DNA from: JADKHC01 sp047600805
GTDB lineage: Bacteria > Verrucomicrobiota > Verrucomicrobiia > Opitutales > Opitutaceae
NCBI GenBank assembly: GCA_047600805.1
Contig: JASGKG010000001.1
Location: 1,674,001-1,738,000 of the forward strand
Length of the DNA: 64,000 bases
Reading direction: 5' to 3'
Below, one piece after another: positions 41,991 to 51,230 of the stretch. The first letter of the stretch is position 1, and every line of letters starts with the position of its first letter. The position numbers were made by a program, and so were the translations under genes. The notes below the pieces were generated by a model, which did no database searches, was not told the DNA's origin, and saw only the letters and a program-made list of their open reading frames with translations.

Positions 41991-44630
41991 ATGCTGACTG
42001 AGCTGGAGCGCAACAAACTCCTCGTCGAGTGGAACAACACCGCACGCGACTACCCAAGGCACCTCTGCATCCACGAACTGTTTGAACAACAGTCGGCAGC
42101 CCAACCCGATCGCATCGCCGTCGTCGCCGGCGACGAGAGGCTCACCTACGCCGAACTTGACGCCAGATCCAGCCGCCTCGCCGATAGCCTCCGGGCCCGC
42201 GGTGTCGCGGCCGATGAACCCGTGGGCCTTTGCCTCGAGCGCACCGCCGCGCTGGTCGTCGGCGTGCTCGGCATTCTCAAGGCCGGCGGAGCCTACGTGC
42301 CGCTCGATCCGGCCTATCCGGCCGACCGCATCACCTACGTCCTGAAGGACTCGCGGACCCGGATCATCGTCACCCAACGGCACCTCGCTGCGACCCTGCC
42401 CAAAACCACCGCCGAGGCGCTACTGCTTGAGGAACTGCCATCGTCCGCCACGCAGCCGACCGTAGATAAACCAGCCACTACCTCCAATAACCTCGCGTAC
42501 ATCATTTACACGAGCGGCTCCACCGGCCGGCCAAAAGGCGTCGCCGTCCCCCACCGCGCAGTGGTCAACTTCCTGCATTCGATGCAGCGGCAACCGGGCT
42601 TGAACCCGGACGACACTTTGCTCGCAGTCACCACGCTGTCGTTCGATATCTCCGGCCTCGAGCTCTTCCTCCCTCTCTCGCGCGGGGCAAAAATCGTCAT
42701 CGCCACCCGGGAAACCGCGGCCGACGGCGAGGCCCTGGTCCGCAAAATCGACCAGCACGGGATCACTGTGCTGCAAGCCACGCCCGCCTCTTGGCGCTTG
42801 ATGCTCGCCTCCGGCTGGAAAGGCACGCCATCGCTCAGGGCCCTGTGCGGTGGCGAAGCTCTGCCCTCCAGCCTCGCGCGCGAACTTGTTCCAAGAACCA
42901 AAGAACTTTGGAACATGTACGGCCCGACGGAAACCACCATCTGGTCGACCTGCTGCCGCGTGACCGATCCTGATGACATCCACATCGGCCGCCCAATCGA
43001 CAACACCGAGGCCTACATTCTCGACGAGAATCAACAACTTTTATCCATCGGCCATGCCGGGGAACTCTATCTCGGCGGAGCCGGCCTCGCCCGCGGATAT
43101 TGGAACCAGCCCGACCTCACCGCCCGGTCCTTCATTCTCCATCCTTTTCGCGAGGGCGAACGTCTTTACCGAACCGGTGATCTCGCCCGATTTCGCCCCG
43201 ATGGCACCATCACCTGCCTCGGCCGTCTCGACCATCAGGTAAAGCTGCGAGGGCACCGAATCGAACTAGCCGAAATCGAGCACCAACTCGCCCTTCACCC
43301 CGCCATTCGCCAAGCAGTCGTGGTCGCACGCGGAGACGCTTACGACGAGAAACGCCTCATCGCCTATTTCGTTCCCCACAACGACACTCCAATGCCGATG
43401 GGCGAACTCCGCGCCCACCTGACACGCGCTCTTCCAGAGTTCATGATACCATCGGTGTTCGTCCCCTTGGCATCCATACCGCTAACACCAAGCGGTAAAA
43501 TTGATCGCAACGCGCTGCCAAATCCCGAAGCCATCCCTTCGCTTAAGACCAAAGAGATGGTTCGACCCAGCAACGCTTTGCAGGATAAGCTCGTCACCAT
43601 TTTCAAGGAAGTCTTAGGCGTACCCGATGTTTCGGTGGATGAAAGCTTTTTCGATCTCGGCGGGCACTCTCTACTCGCTGTCCGCTTGATGTCCAGAGTC
43701 GAGCGCGAGACCGGCCGACGTCTTCCGCTCGCGCGGCTGTTTGAAGCTCCGACTGTAGTCACCTTGGCCGCGCTTCTCAGCGATCCCAACTCGGATGCGA
43801 GCGAGTGGAATTCGTTGGTGCCAATCAAGCCAGTCGCAGGCAGACCTGTGCTATTCATGATTCATGGCGGCGGCGGGAATGTGCTGCTTTATCGTGAAGT
43901 CGCTGAGGCGCTTGCCCCCGACATTTCCGTATACGGTCTCCAATCGCGCGGTCTCGATCATCGCACGGCTCCGCTCCGAACCGTCGAAGAGATGGCCGAG
44001 CTCTATATTCGCGAGATTCGACTTCTTAAACCAGTCGGTCCCTACCACCTCGCTGGATACTGTATGGGTGGCACGATCGCCTACGAGATGGCTCGCCAGC
44101 TGCACGCGCAAGGTCGCGATGTTGGACTGGTTGCGCTCCTTGATACCTTTAACCTGCACCTCGTAGACCGCTCGCGAAGTCGTTTTAAAAACCTTTCATT
44201 TCTCCGTCAAAAAATCGCGTTTCACCTCGGCACCCTTCTCCGGCTTTCACTGAGAGACCTTCGCGCTTATCTCCGAGAAAAGTTTCGCATGGCGGTGGAG
44301 GCTAGCTTCGAAGCGGTTCGTCAAACATGGCGTTCAATATTCGCACGAAAGGCGCAGTCCCTTGCCAGCACCGACACGATCATGGAAATCAACCATGACG
44401 CAGGCTGGAAATATATACCAAAGGAAACGCAGTGCACCGTGACCCTATATCGACCACGTAAAAACTACAGTTTCATGGCGGATCCCCAAATGGGCTGGGG
44501 CGAGCTCGCAAAGGGCAAACTTGAGATCGTCGAACTACCGGTCAATCCCCACGCAATGCTGGTTTCCCCTTACGCAAAAGAACTCGCGCTCCAGCTGAAG
44601 GAAAAAATTTCACCGAACCCATTAAAGTAA
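41991..44630 (+). CDS. Single-module NRPS: adenylation-thiolation-thioesterase
   Basis: An 879-residue assembly enzyme without a condensation domain. The adenylation domain (~20-520) has YIIYTSGSTGRPKGV (A3), NMYGPTETTIWST (A5), RLYRTGDLARF (A7) and PLTPSGKIDRNALP (A10 with the catalytic lysine). The ten specificity positions read by eye are D-I-L-Q-L-G-M-I-W-K, one change from the code reported for glycine modules such as DhbF. The carrier domain has FDLGGHSLL with Ser560 as the phosphopantetheine site. The thioesterase (~630-870) has GYCMGG, giving Cys691 as nucleophile instead of serine; VNPHAML near the end supplies the histidine. Start 41991 gives the usual LTELERNKLLVEWNNT. The product is unknown. 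The Sfp-type enzyme that would activate it lies directly downstream, facing it. Confidence 0.85.
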   Translation: MLTELERNKLLVEWNNTARDYPRHLCIHELFEQQSAAQPDRIAVVAGDERLTYAELDARSSRLADSLRARGVAADEPVGLCLERTAALVVGVLGILKAGGAYVPLDPAYPADRITYVLKDSRTRIIVTQRHLAATLPKTTAEALLLEELPSSATQPTVDKPATTSNNLAYIIYTSGSTGRPKGVAVPHRAVVNFLHSMQRQPGLNPDDTLLAVTTLSFDISGLELFLPLSRGAKIVIATRETAADGEALVRKIDQHGITVLQATPASWRLMLASGWKGTPSLRALCGGEALPSSLARELVPRTKELWNMYGPTETTIWSTCCRVTDPDDIHIGRPIDNTEAYILDENQQLLSIGHAGELYLGGAGLARGYWNQPDLTARSFILHPFREGERLYRTGDLARFRPDGTITCLGRLDHQVKLRGHRIELAEIEHQLALHPAIRQAVVVARGDAYDEKRLIAYFVPHNDTPMPMGELRAHLTRALPEFMIPSVFVPLASIPLTPSGKIDRNALPNPEAIPSLKTKEMVRPSNALQDKLVTIFKEVLGVPDVSVDESFFDLGGHSLLAVRLMSRVERETGRRLPLARLFEAPTVVTLAALLSDPNSDASEWNSLVPIKPVAGRPVLFMIHGGGGNVLLYREVAEALAPDISVYGLQSRGLDHRTAPLRTVEEMAELYIREIRLLKPVGPYHLAGYCMGGTIAYEMARQLHAQGRDVGLVALLDTFNLHLVDRSRSRFKNLSFLRQKIAFHLGTLLRLSLRDLRAYLREKFRMAVEASFEAVRQTWRSIFARKAQSLASTDTIMEINHDAGWKYIPKETQCTVTLYRPRKNYSFMADPQMGWGELAKGKLEIVELPVNPHAMLVSPYAKELALQLKEKISPNPLK

Positions 44631-44682
44631 CTAAATCCACCTTCGTGCGGGCATCGCTGTAAAGAGACGTCAACGGACACGT

Positions 44683-45465
44683 CTAGAGGCTGGAGATCAC
44701 GCGATTCGTCGAAAAGTCTCTCACGGTTATCTTTTCTACACAGCCTTCCGTGGCCAGCGCTGAAGCATAACCTTCATTTATATCTAGATCGAATATACTC
44801 CACTGCTTTACCTCATCAGGATGGTTGTTGATACAGCGCTGCAAAGGAGGCGTGCCCGAAACCGAGAAATCTCGCAGGGAACAGCTCAATCCTTCTCCCC
44901 GCGCTTTCACGTAAGCCTCTTTGCGGGTCCAGTATCGGAAAAATAGTTCGGGCTGTTCTTCGGGAGGAACCTTCTTCAGGTCTTCGACCTCGGGTTCGGA
45001 AAAAAGACGTTCGGCCACTTCGATGAAATCAGATCCCAAACATATCTCTTCAATGTCGATACCCACTTGAAGGTCCCGGCCCACCGCCAGAACGGCAAAA
45101 TCTCCAGAATGCGCCAGATTGAAAGCAAGCCTGCCCCCGCAAGGCAGGTTCGCAATTTCAGGCTTACCGAATTTGTTCTCACGAAAAACCAGATCTTTGG
45201 CCGGAACTGCGAGATAGTATTCCAGTATTCGCCGAAGCATATCGTGCGCGGCCAGATATCTCATTCGATCTTCGACACGGAGAAAACGTGCTGCTCTGTC
45301 TACTTCTGATTGAGAAAGCCGTTCGCTCAGCCTCGACGCCTCTTCAGGAGCCACTGCAACTTTCGAAAACCATACATCGACAATTCGGTTTTCTGAAAGG
45401 CATTCACTTCGACTAGGCGGACCCATGTCGCAAGTCACGGCGTTGCATACAGGAGAATCAAACAA
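44683..45465 (-). CDS. 4'-phosphopantetheinyl transferase (Sfp-type)
   Basis: A 260-residue enzyme that moves phosphopantetheine from coenzyme A to a carrier-protein serine. The conserved motifs are present: FNLAHSGDFAVLAV, VGIDIEEICLG (magnesium-binding acidic residues) and FFRYWTRKEAYVKARGEGLS. The length is near that of Sfp (224-240). It converges with the NRPS gene, whose stop is 53 bases away, and its most likely substrate is Ser560 of that protein. An in-frame ATG 13 codons further in is an alternative start. Confidence 0.92.
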   Translation of the reverse strand: MFDSPVCNAVTCDMGPPSRSECLSENRIVDVWFSKVAVAPEEASRLSERLSQSEVDRAARFLRVEDRMRYLAAHDMLRRILEYYLAVPAKDLVFRENKFGKPEIANLPCGGRLAFNLAHSGDFAVLAVGRDLQVGIDIEEICLGSDFIEVAERLFSEPEVEDLKKVPPEEQPELFFRYWTRKEAYVKARGEGLSCSLRDFSVSGTPPLQRCINNHPDEVKQWSIFDLDINEGYASALATEGCVEKITVRDFSTNRVISSL

Positions 45466-45762
45466 AATGAGACTAACGAGGAATTGAACCGAAGCGCAGC
45501 TGGAAAACAGCTACGGCCGCGAAATTTCCTCTTCAAAGCCTTCGCCAGGCTCCCCAATTTGCCCATCGAGCCGTTCTCATCGTGTGCGCGGTGAAATCGA
45601 GCAGCCATCGCATGGGCAGCGGCGAGTGAGTACGCCGCCCACCAACGATTTTGCCCAGCACGCGCGTTTCCCTGAAGATTCACGCCAATCTAGTGCTTTT
45701 TCGGGACGGTTACTGGTTGCTGTCCCCTCGCCCGAATACCTATATTTCCCTCCAGAACTGCC
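45466..45762. other. Divergent intergenic region between PPTase and outer-membrane barrel genes
   Basis: About 300 bases between two divergent genes; it must contain both promoters. I found no GG-N10-GC sigma-54 site and no copy of the shared box here. No coding frame is convincing. Confidence 0.5.
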
Positions 45763-47022
45763 ATGCAACTCCACCCAGCTCAATCTTCCAATCCGCTCGT
45801 TCTTTTTCTTCGCGCCTTCCTTTTAGCAGTCCTCGCGTCGGGAACAGTCCAGACGCTGCCAGCGCAATCCATGGTCGCCCCAGCGGTCAACGACGCCAAC
45901 CTCACGACACCGGTGGAGAATCCGGCCACGTCGCTGATGCCACCCGTAACCAATCCAACCTCGACATCCAATTTTTTTTCCTGGGATGCATTGGTCCTGC
46001 ATCCTCAGGTATCCGTCCGATATCTCACGACTGACGGACTCCAGGTTCAGCCGGGTCGAAAATCGAAGACAAGCATCACCAGCGTTTCCCCGGGCATCGC
46101 AGCCCAATGGGGACAACATCTGTCGCTCCGCTACGTTTGGATGCGAAATCATTATTCCAATAACGAGTTTCGGAACGGCGTCGACCAGTCAGGGGGGATC
46201 AATTGGCAGACCCAATATCACGATTGGCAATTCTTCGCCGGGCACGACTACACCCGCACAGACTCCTCCCTCATCGAGACCAGCGCCCAAACGCGCCAGA
46301 CCACGCACAACTCGACGTTCAACGTGCTCCGGAGTGTAGCACCTGGTTATTCCCTGGACACGACACTTTCCCAGAGCCTCACGTACAACGATCTCTACGC
46401 CGATCCAAAGACTTGGAGTGCGCGCGAAATGGTGCATCGAAAGAGCGCTCAGCACTTCGACGCCGCGGTCGGCGCCCAATATAGTTACACAGCGCTTCCA
46501 AAGTCGCCCGATATTGGAGCGCTTCAATATCTCGGCAGTTTCACCTGGAAGCCGATCGACACTTTCAACGCTGGCGCGGAGGTCGGCTACGAAACACGCC
46601 ATGTGTACAGCAAAATTCCACTCAACGATCACAACCCAGTGTTCAACGGATCGCTCAACTACATCCCCTCCAAGTTAACACGGATGAGCCTTTCCGCCTC
46701 ACGCTCATCTTCCACTTCCCTTTACGACAATCTCATCACTGTTGTCACCGCCTACGGATTCACCATTGAGAAGACGCTCGTCAAACGTCTGAGCGCCACC
46801 GCAGCCTGCAGCCGTCAAGAGACCGACTACAAATCCACCCGCCAGGATCTTTCCACTTCGCGTAAGGACACGACGGATACGATCAATCTGGGGCTGCACA
46901 CGCCTCTATTCACCAAGCTGCATGTGGCCTTAAGCTATCAATACTCAAGCAACGCTTCCAACATTCTCGCGTATAAGTTTTCCACCAACCAGTATAGCGT
47001 GGAGCTCGGCTATAACTTTTAA
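45763..47022 (+). CDS. Outer-membrane beta-barrel protein of the exosortase operon
   Basis: A 419-residue exported protein. It has a signal peptide (LFLRAFLLAVLASGTVQTLPAQS), then a low-complexity stretch rich in Pro/Thr/Asn. About 330 residues of alternating amphipathic strands with many Tyr/Ser/Thr follow (VSVRYLTTDGLQVQ, LSLRYVWMRNHYSN, WQFFAGHDYTRTDSS, ...), ending YSVELGYNF with a terminal phenylalanine, the C-terminal signature of outer-membrane barrels. Exosortase systems in other bacteria carry an associated barrel protein, probably part of the export or surface route. It precedes the exosortase by 37 bases and seems to begin its operon. Confidence 0.8.
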   Translation: MQLHPAQSSNPLVLFLRAFLLAVLASGTVQTLPAQSMVAPAVNDANLTTPVENPATSLMPPVTNPTSTSNFFSWDALVLHPQVSVRYLTTDGLQVQPGRKSKTSITSVSPGIAAQWGQHLSLRYVWMRNHYSNNEFRNGVDQSGGINWQTQYHDWQFFAGHDYTRTDSSLIETSAQTRQTTHNSTFNVLRSVAPGYSLDTTLSQSLTYNDLYADPKTWSAREMVHRKSAQHFDAAVGAQYSYTALPKSPDIGALQYLGSFTWKPIDTFNAGAEVGYETRHVYSKIPLNDHNPVFNGSLNYIPSKLTRMSLSASRSSSTSLYDNLITVVTAYGFTIEKTLVKRLSATAACSRQETDYKSTRQDLSTSRKDTTDTINLGLHTPLFTKLHVALSYQYSSNASNILAYKFSTNQYSVELGYNF

Positions 47023-47059
47023 GTAGGGCAAATTCCTGCTCTTTTAACTGGCACAACTG

Positions 47060-47977
47060 ATGACGCCCCTGTCGCCTTCGCCAATCGCTCTCGATCTCCG
47101 GGCAGCGCTGCGACGGTTCTATATAGCCGCGCTTGGAGCGACTTTGTTGTACAGCCTGCCACTTCTCAGCCTTCTCCAATTCTCTCTTCAGAGCCGCCTC
47201 TACTCTCACATCCTGCTCATTCCGCTGATTAGCTTCTACTTTTTCCGCCAGCAGCAGCCAAATCTCCCCGCGGTCGCTCACCCCGACCGCTCTTTGGCGA
47301 TACTCTTCGCCGCTCTGGGATTGATCACCCTCGGTGCGTATGGATGCCTCAAATTCTCCGACGTATCACTCGCCGTGGCCGATGGGCTGGCGATGACGAC
47401 GGCGTCGTGGCTCCTCATCGAACTTGCGATTTGTTCCTGGCTGTTAGGTCGTCCACGCACGAGGGCGCTGGCCTTTCCCCTCGCCATGCTTGTTTTCATG
47501 GTGCCGCTGCCAACCTTTGCGGAACAGGGAACCGAAACAATCCTTCAGCATGGTTCGGCTTTCGTGGCGCGCGGGCTTTTTTCCCTCGCAGGAACCACCG
47601 TTTTTGCCGATGGCCTCGTCTTTCAGCTACCAGGAATCACCATACAAATCGCCCCCGAGTGCAGCGGCATTCACTCCAGTCTTGTATTATTTATCATCAG
47701 CGTAGTGAGCGGTCAGCTAATTCTGCGGTCGAACCTGCGGAGAATCGTGCTCGCTGTCGCTGTGATACCACTCGCCCTCCTTCGGAATGGTTTTCGGGTC
47801 TTTGTAATTGGCGAGTTGTGTGTCCGCAAGGGACCGCACATGATCGATTCCTATATTCACCACCACGGCGGTCCGATTTTCTTTTCACTTTCATTAATCC
47901 CTTTTTTTGCGCTTCTCACGTGGCTCATACGATCGGAGCGCAACGCCCTTAGGGCGAAACATCCCACCAGCACATGA
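47060..47977 (+). CDS. Exosortase (VPDSG/PEP-CTERM sorting protease-transpeptidase)
   Basis: A 305-residue inner-membrane enzyme with about eight spans. The catalytic residues are visible: Cys201 in IAPECSGIHSSLVLF, Arg242 and Arg246 in LLRNGFRVFVIG, and His267-269 in SYIHHHGGPIFFSLS. Between them, MLVFMVPLPTFAEQ is another family block. It should cleave sorted proteins at the VPD/VPE motif and pass them to an unknown acceptor on the outside. The two substrates in this window (41068, 54877) carry VPDTA and VPEQG. The subtype that pairs with VPDSG signals in Verrucomicrobiota is the best fit. The stop overlaps the next gene by 4 bases. Confidence 0.93.
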   Translation: MTPLSPSPIALDLRAALRRFYIAALGATLLYSLPLLSLLQFSLQSRLYSHILLIPLISFYFFRQQQPNLPAVAHPDRSLAILFAALGLITLGAYGCLKFSDVSLAVADGLAMTTASWLLIELAICSWLLGRPRTRALAFPLAMLVFMVPLPTFAEQGTETILQHGSAFVARGLFSLAGTTVFADGLVFQLPGITIQIAPECSGIHSSLVLFIISVVSGQLILRSNLRRIVLAVAVIPLALLRNGFRVFVIGELCVRKGPHMIDSYIHHHGGPIFFSLSLIPFFALLTWLIRSERNALRAKHPTST

Positions 47978-50900
47978 AACCCATCGTCCGTTCTGTCGTG
48001 TTGTTCTTTGTTGCGGCGACCGCTCTCGCACTCGTCGGCTGCTCACCCGCTGCCAAAAAAGCCCGCTATTTGAAACAGGCTGAACAAAGCTTTCAAAACG
48101 GCCGCTATGACGAAGCCGAAATTCATTACAAGAACGTGATGAAGATCGAACCTCAGAATGCGGAGGCGATCGGACACCTGGGAATCATCTATGCCGAACA
48201 GGGGCGTATCGGCCACGCCATCCCTCTTATCCTCAAAGCCGCGGAACTTTTACCGCAGGACCTTGAGCTGCAAACTAAACTCGCCCAGATCAACTTAAGC
48301 GTTGGCAACCTAAAGGATGCCCGGGCCGCGGCCTCGTTCGTTCTCGAGCGGCAACCACAAAACGAGGAAGTCCCGCTGATCCTCGCCGCGGCTGCCACCA
48401 ATCCAGCAGAAATCTCCAATCTTAAAAGTCGTCTCCGAAACCTTCCTCCATCAGCAAAAGACGGACCTGCCGTGCTCACAGCGCTCAGCCTGCTTGAACT
48501 CCGCAGCGGCGACACCGCAGCAGCGCAAGAACTGCTAGCCAAAGCACTCACCGCCAACCCCAAATTCGCGGCGGCACACGCCGGCCTTGGCTCTATTTTA
48601 TGGGCTCAAAACAAGTTGGAGGAGGCATCAAAAGCCTACCGCCTCGCCGCGGAAAATTCTCCCGCCCGCTCGCCCAGGCGCCTGCAATTCGCCCAATTCA
48701 AAATACAGAACGGGGACTTGGCGGCTGGAAAACAATTCCTTGAAGAGCAGACCAAGACCTCGCCCGACTGGCTCATGCCGTGGACGCTGCTGGCCGAGGT
48801 GGCCTTGCTGGAGAAGAACTACGAAGCGTGCAGCCAATACCTCGACAAGGTTTCCACGCGCGATCCGTTGCTACTCGAGGGAATGCTCGCTCGCGGCCGA
48901 CTGGCACTCGCCCGCGGGACACCCGAGAAAGCAGTCGAAGAATTCGAACGCCTTCTCAAAAATTACCCCAGAATTGCTCCAGCTCACCTCCAACTTGGGC
49001 TAGCCTATCTTGCCACGGGCAACACCGCACGTGCCAGCGCCAGTTTACGCCAGGCGCTGGTCCTCGCGCCGTCGAATATTGAAGCGACGATGGCGCTCGC
49101 GAATGTGTATCTGCGAAGCGGGGACCCTGCTTCCGCCCTAGCGCTGCTCAGGCCCGTTGTTTCCAAACAACCACGATTGCTACAACCCCGGCTTCTACTC
49201 GCTGAGGGATACCGCCAACAAAGAAACTTCGACGAAGCCCTCCAAGTTTACCGGCAGATCGAAACTGATTTCCCCGGCAGTCCCCAGACTTCATTTCTTA
49301 CGGGCTTGGTTTTTTTTCAGAACAAGCAACTCACCGACGCGCGGCGCGCGTTTGCACAAGCACTGGAGCGCTCGCCCGGTTTCTTGCCAGCGCTTGAACG
49401 CATCGTCGCGCTAGACGTGGTGGAGCAAAAATTTGACGCCGCATTCCAGCGCGTTGAAACCGAACTTGCGCGCGATCCGTCGTCGTCTCGTACACGCTTT
49501 TTGCTCGCGAAACTTCTTCTCGCGAAAAATGAACCCGCTCGTGCGATCGAGGAACTGCGCAAAACGATAAATGCCGAACCAGACAACGCCGAGGCCGCAT
49601 TCCTGCTTGCCCAACTTTACCTTAGGAACAACGAAGACCAGAAGGCGATTGAAAACCTCAATTCCCTCGTTGCAAAAAACGATCGCGATCTGGGGGCTTG
49701 GCTGCTCCTCGCGCAAATCCGCGAACAACGCCAAGAATACGCCGCCGCACGCGACGCCTACGAAAAAGCAATCGCGCTGAATCCTCGTCTGGGAAGTGCC
49801 CTCAACAACGTCGCAGTGATTTATTCAGAACACTTGAACGATCCCGCCAAGGCACAAGCCGCTGCGCAAAAAGCGCGTGAGTTGATGCCTCAGGAACCAC
49901 ACACCGCCGACACTCTGGCATGGATACTCGTCAAAAAGGGCCAGTATCGCTGGGCTCTCAGTTTGCTCGAGGAAAGCGCGGCAAAACTCCCCGATTCAGC
50001 CGTTATTCACTACCATTTGGGCATGGCGCGCTACATGACGGGGGCGGAAGAACCAGCCCGCGTTGCCTTGCAAGCAGCCATCGATTTGAACCCCAATTTC
50101 CCCGAGGGCGACGACGCTCGCCTCCGCCTGGCGCTGCTCTCGCTCGATCCCGTTGCAAATCCAGAACAAGACAGGGCAATTTTGGACAAAGTCCTGTCTA
50201 ACTATCCGAACGATCCAGTGGCCCTCTCCAAACTTGCTGCCCTTCAACAACGCGAGGGTTCCGTCGAAAAAGCGATCGCCACCCTGCGCAAGTCTGCCGC
50301 CGCCAACTCTGGAGTAGCCGCTCCCCTAGTTTCCCTAGGGCGCCTCTATGCAGATCAAAACGATACCGCCAAGGCGTTGGAATGTGCCAAGGCCGCGAGG
50401 AAGATCGACCCTGACAACCCCAGAACCGCGGGCGCGCTCGGACGTATAGCTTTTGAAGCCGGTGATCACCTCTGGGCAGCCAGCCTTCTCCAGGAAGCGG
50501 CGCAGAACCTTCCGAACGATCCTGCGCTCCTCTACGACGCGGGCATGGCTCTCTATAGCGTCGGGCGCATAGAAGAGGCGACGGCCGTTTTCCAATCAGC
50601 GTCCGAATCGGACATACCCAACAAATCACAAGAGGCAACCTCGCTCTCTTGCCGCAAGGCCCTCGCTCTATTAGCTGTCGCAAAAGCGCCGTCCCTTGCC
50701 GACAGGGACCGCGTCCAGCAATCGCTTTCGACAGATCCGCAATTTGCGCCTGCCCTGATGGCCCAAGCCGCACTCGACGAACTGGAAGGCAATCCAGCGG
50801 CCGCGCGGGCCGCGTACGAAAAGGTCGTCGCTCGTTTTCCCGATTTCACGCCAGCCAAGATTCGCATTGCGATCCTTGCAGCGGCACAACCAGGCCTCGA

Positions 50901-51204
50901 CTCCAAAGCCCTCGAACTTGCCCAGCAAGCTCGCGCCGGCCAGCCGGACAACGTTGATCTCGCACGCGCACTCGGAATCATGCTCCAACGCAAGGGCGGT
51001 GACGCCAACCGCGCCATCACCTTGCTAAAACAAGCAGCTATCGCACGGCCCAACGACGCAGAATTGTTCTACAATCTGGCTCTTGCACAACTGCAAGCCA
51101 GAGACAAAGCGGCCGCGCGCCTTTCACTGACCAAAGCCGTCAGCGCGGGCCTCGCTCCAGATGCTGCAAACGAACTCCGTAGAAACATCGACGCCTTGAA
51201 GTAG
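47974..51204 (+). CDS. prsT: PrsT-like TPR lipoprotein of the exosortase system
   Basis: A 1076-residue protein with a lipoprotein signal: ALALVGC ends at Cys23, the lipidated residue. Nearly all the rest is tandem tetratricopeptide repeats (for example PQNAEAIGHLGIIYAEQGRIGHAI, FAAAHAGLGSILWAQNKLEEASKAYRLA), more than 20 in all. Long TPR lipoproteins occur beside exosortases as PrsT and are thought to be a scaffold for export or processing at the periplasmic face. It overlaps the exosortase by 4 bases (ATGA) and precedes the histidine kinase by 26, so all are co-transcribed. Confidence 0.88.
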   Translation: MKPIVRSVVLFFVAATALALVGCSPAAKKARYLKQAEQSFQNGRYDEAEIHYKNVMKIEPQNAEAIGHLGIIYAEQGRIGHAIPLILKAAELLPQDLELQTKLAQINLSVGNLKDARAAASFVLERQPQNEEVPLILAAAATNPAEISNLKSRLRNLPPSAKDGPAVLTALSLLELRSGDTAAAQELLAKALTANPKFAAAHAGLGSILWAQNKLEEASKAYRLAAENSPARSPRRLQFAQFKIQNGDLAAGKQFLEEQTKTSPDWLMPWTLLAEVALLEKNYEACSQYLDKVSTRDPLLLEGMLARGRLALARGTPEKAVEEFERLLKNYPRIAPAHLQLGLAYLATGNTARASASLRQALVLAPSNIEATMALANVYLRSGDPASALALLRPVVSKQPRLLQPRLLLAEGYRQQRNFDEALQVYRQIETDFPGSPQTSFLTGLVFFQNKQLTDARRAFAQALERSPGFLPALERIVALDVVEQKFDAAFQRVETELARDPSSSRTRFLLAKLLLAKNEPARAIEELRKTINAEPDNAEAAFLLAQLYLRNNEDQKAIENLNSLVAKNDRDLGAWLLLAQIREQRQEYAAARDAYEKAIALNPRLGSALNNVAVIYSEHLNDPAKAQAAAQKARELMPQEPHTADTLAWILVKKGQYRWALSLLEESAAKLPDSAVIHYHLGMARYMTGAEEPARVALQAAIDLNPNFPEGDDARLRLALLSLDPVANPEQDRAILDKVLSNYPNDPVALSKLAALQQREGSVEKAIATLRKSAAANSGVAAPLVSLGRLYADQNDTAKALECAKAARKIDPDNPRTAGALGRIAFEAGDHLWAASLLQEAAQNLPNDPALLYDAGMALYSVGRIEEATAVFQSASESDIPNKSQEATSLSCRKALALLAVAKAPSLADRDRVQQSLSTDPQFAPALMAQAALDELEGNPAAARAAYEKVVARFPDFTPAKIRIAILAAAQPGLDSKALELAQQARAGQPDNVDLARALGIMLQRKGGDANRAITLLKQAAIARPNDAELFYNLALAQLQARDKAAARLSLTKAVSAGLAPDAANELRRNIDALK

Positions 51205-51230
51205 GCACTCACCGCCTCGACCATTTCGAC

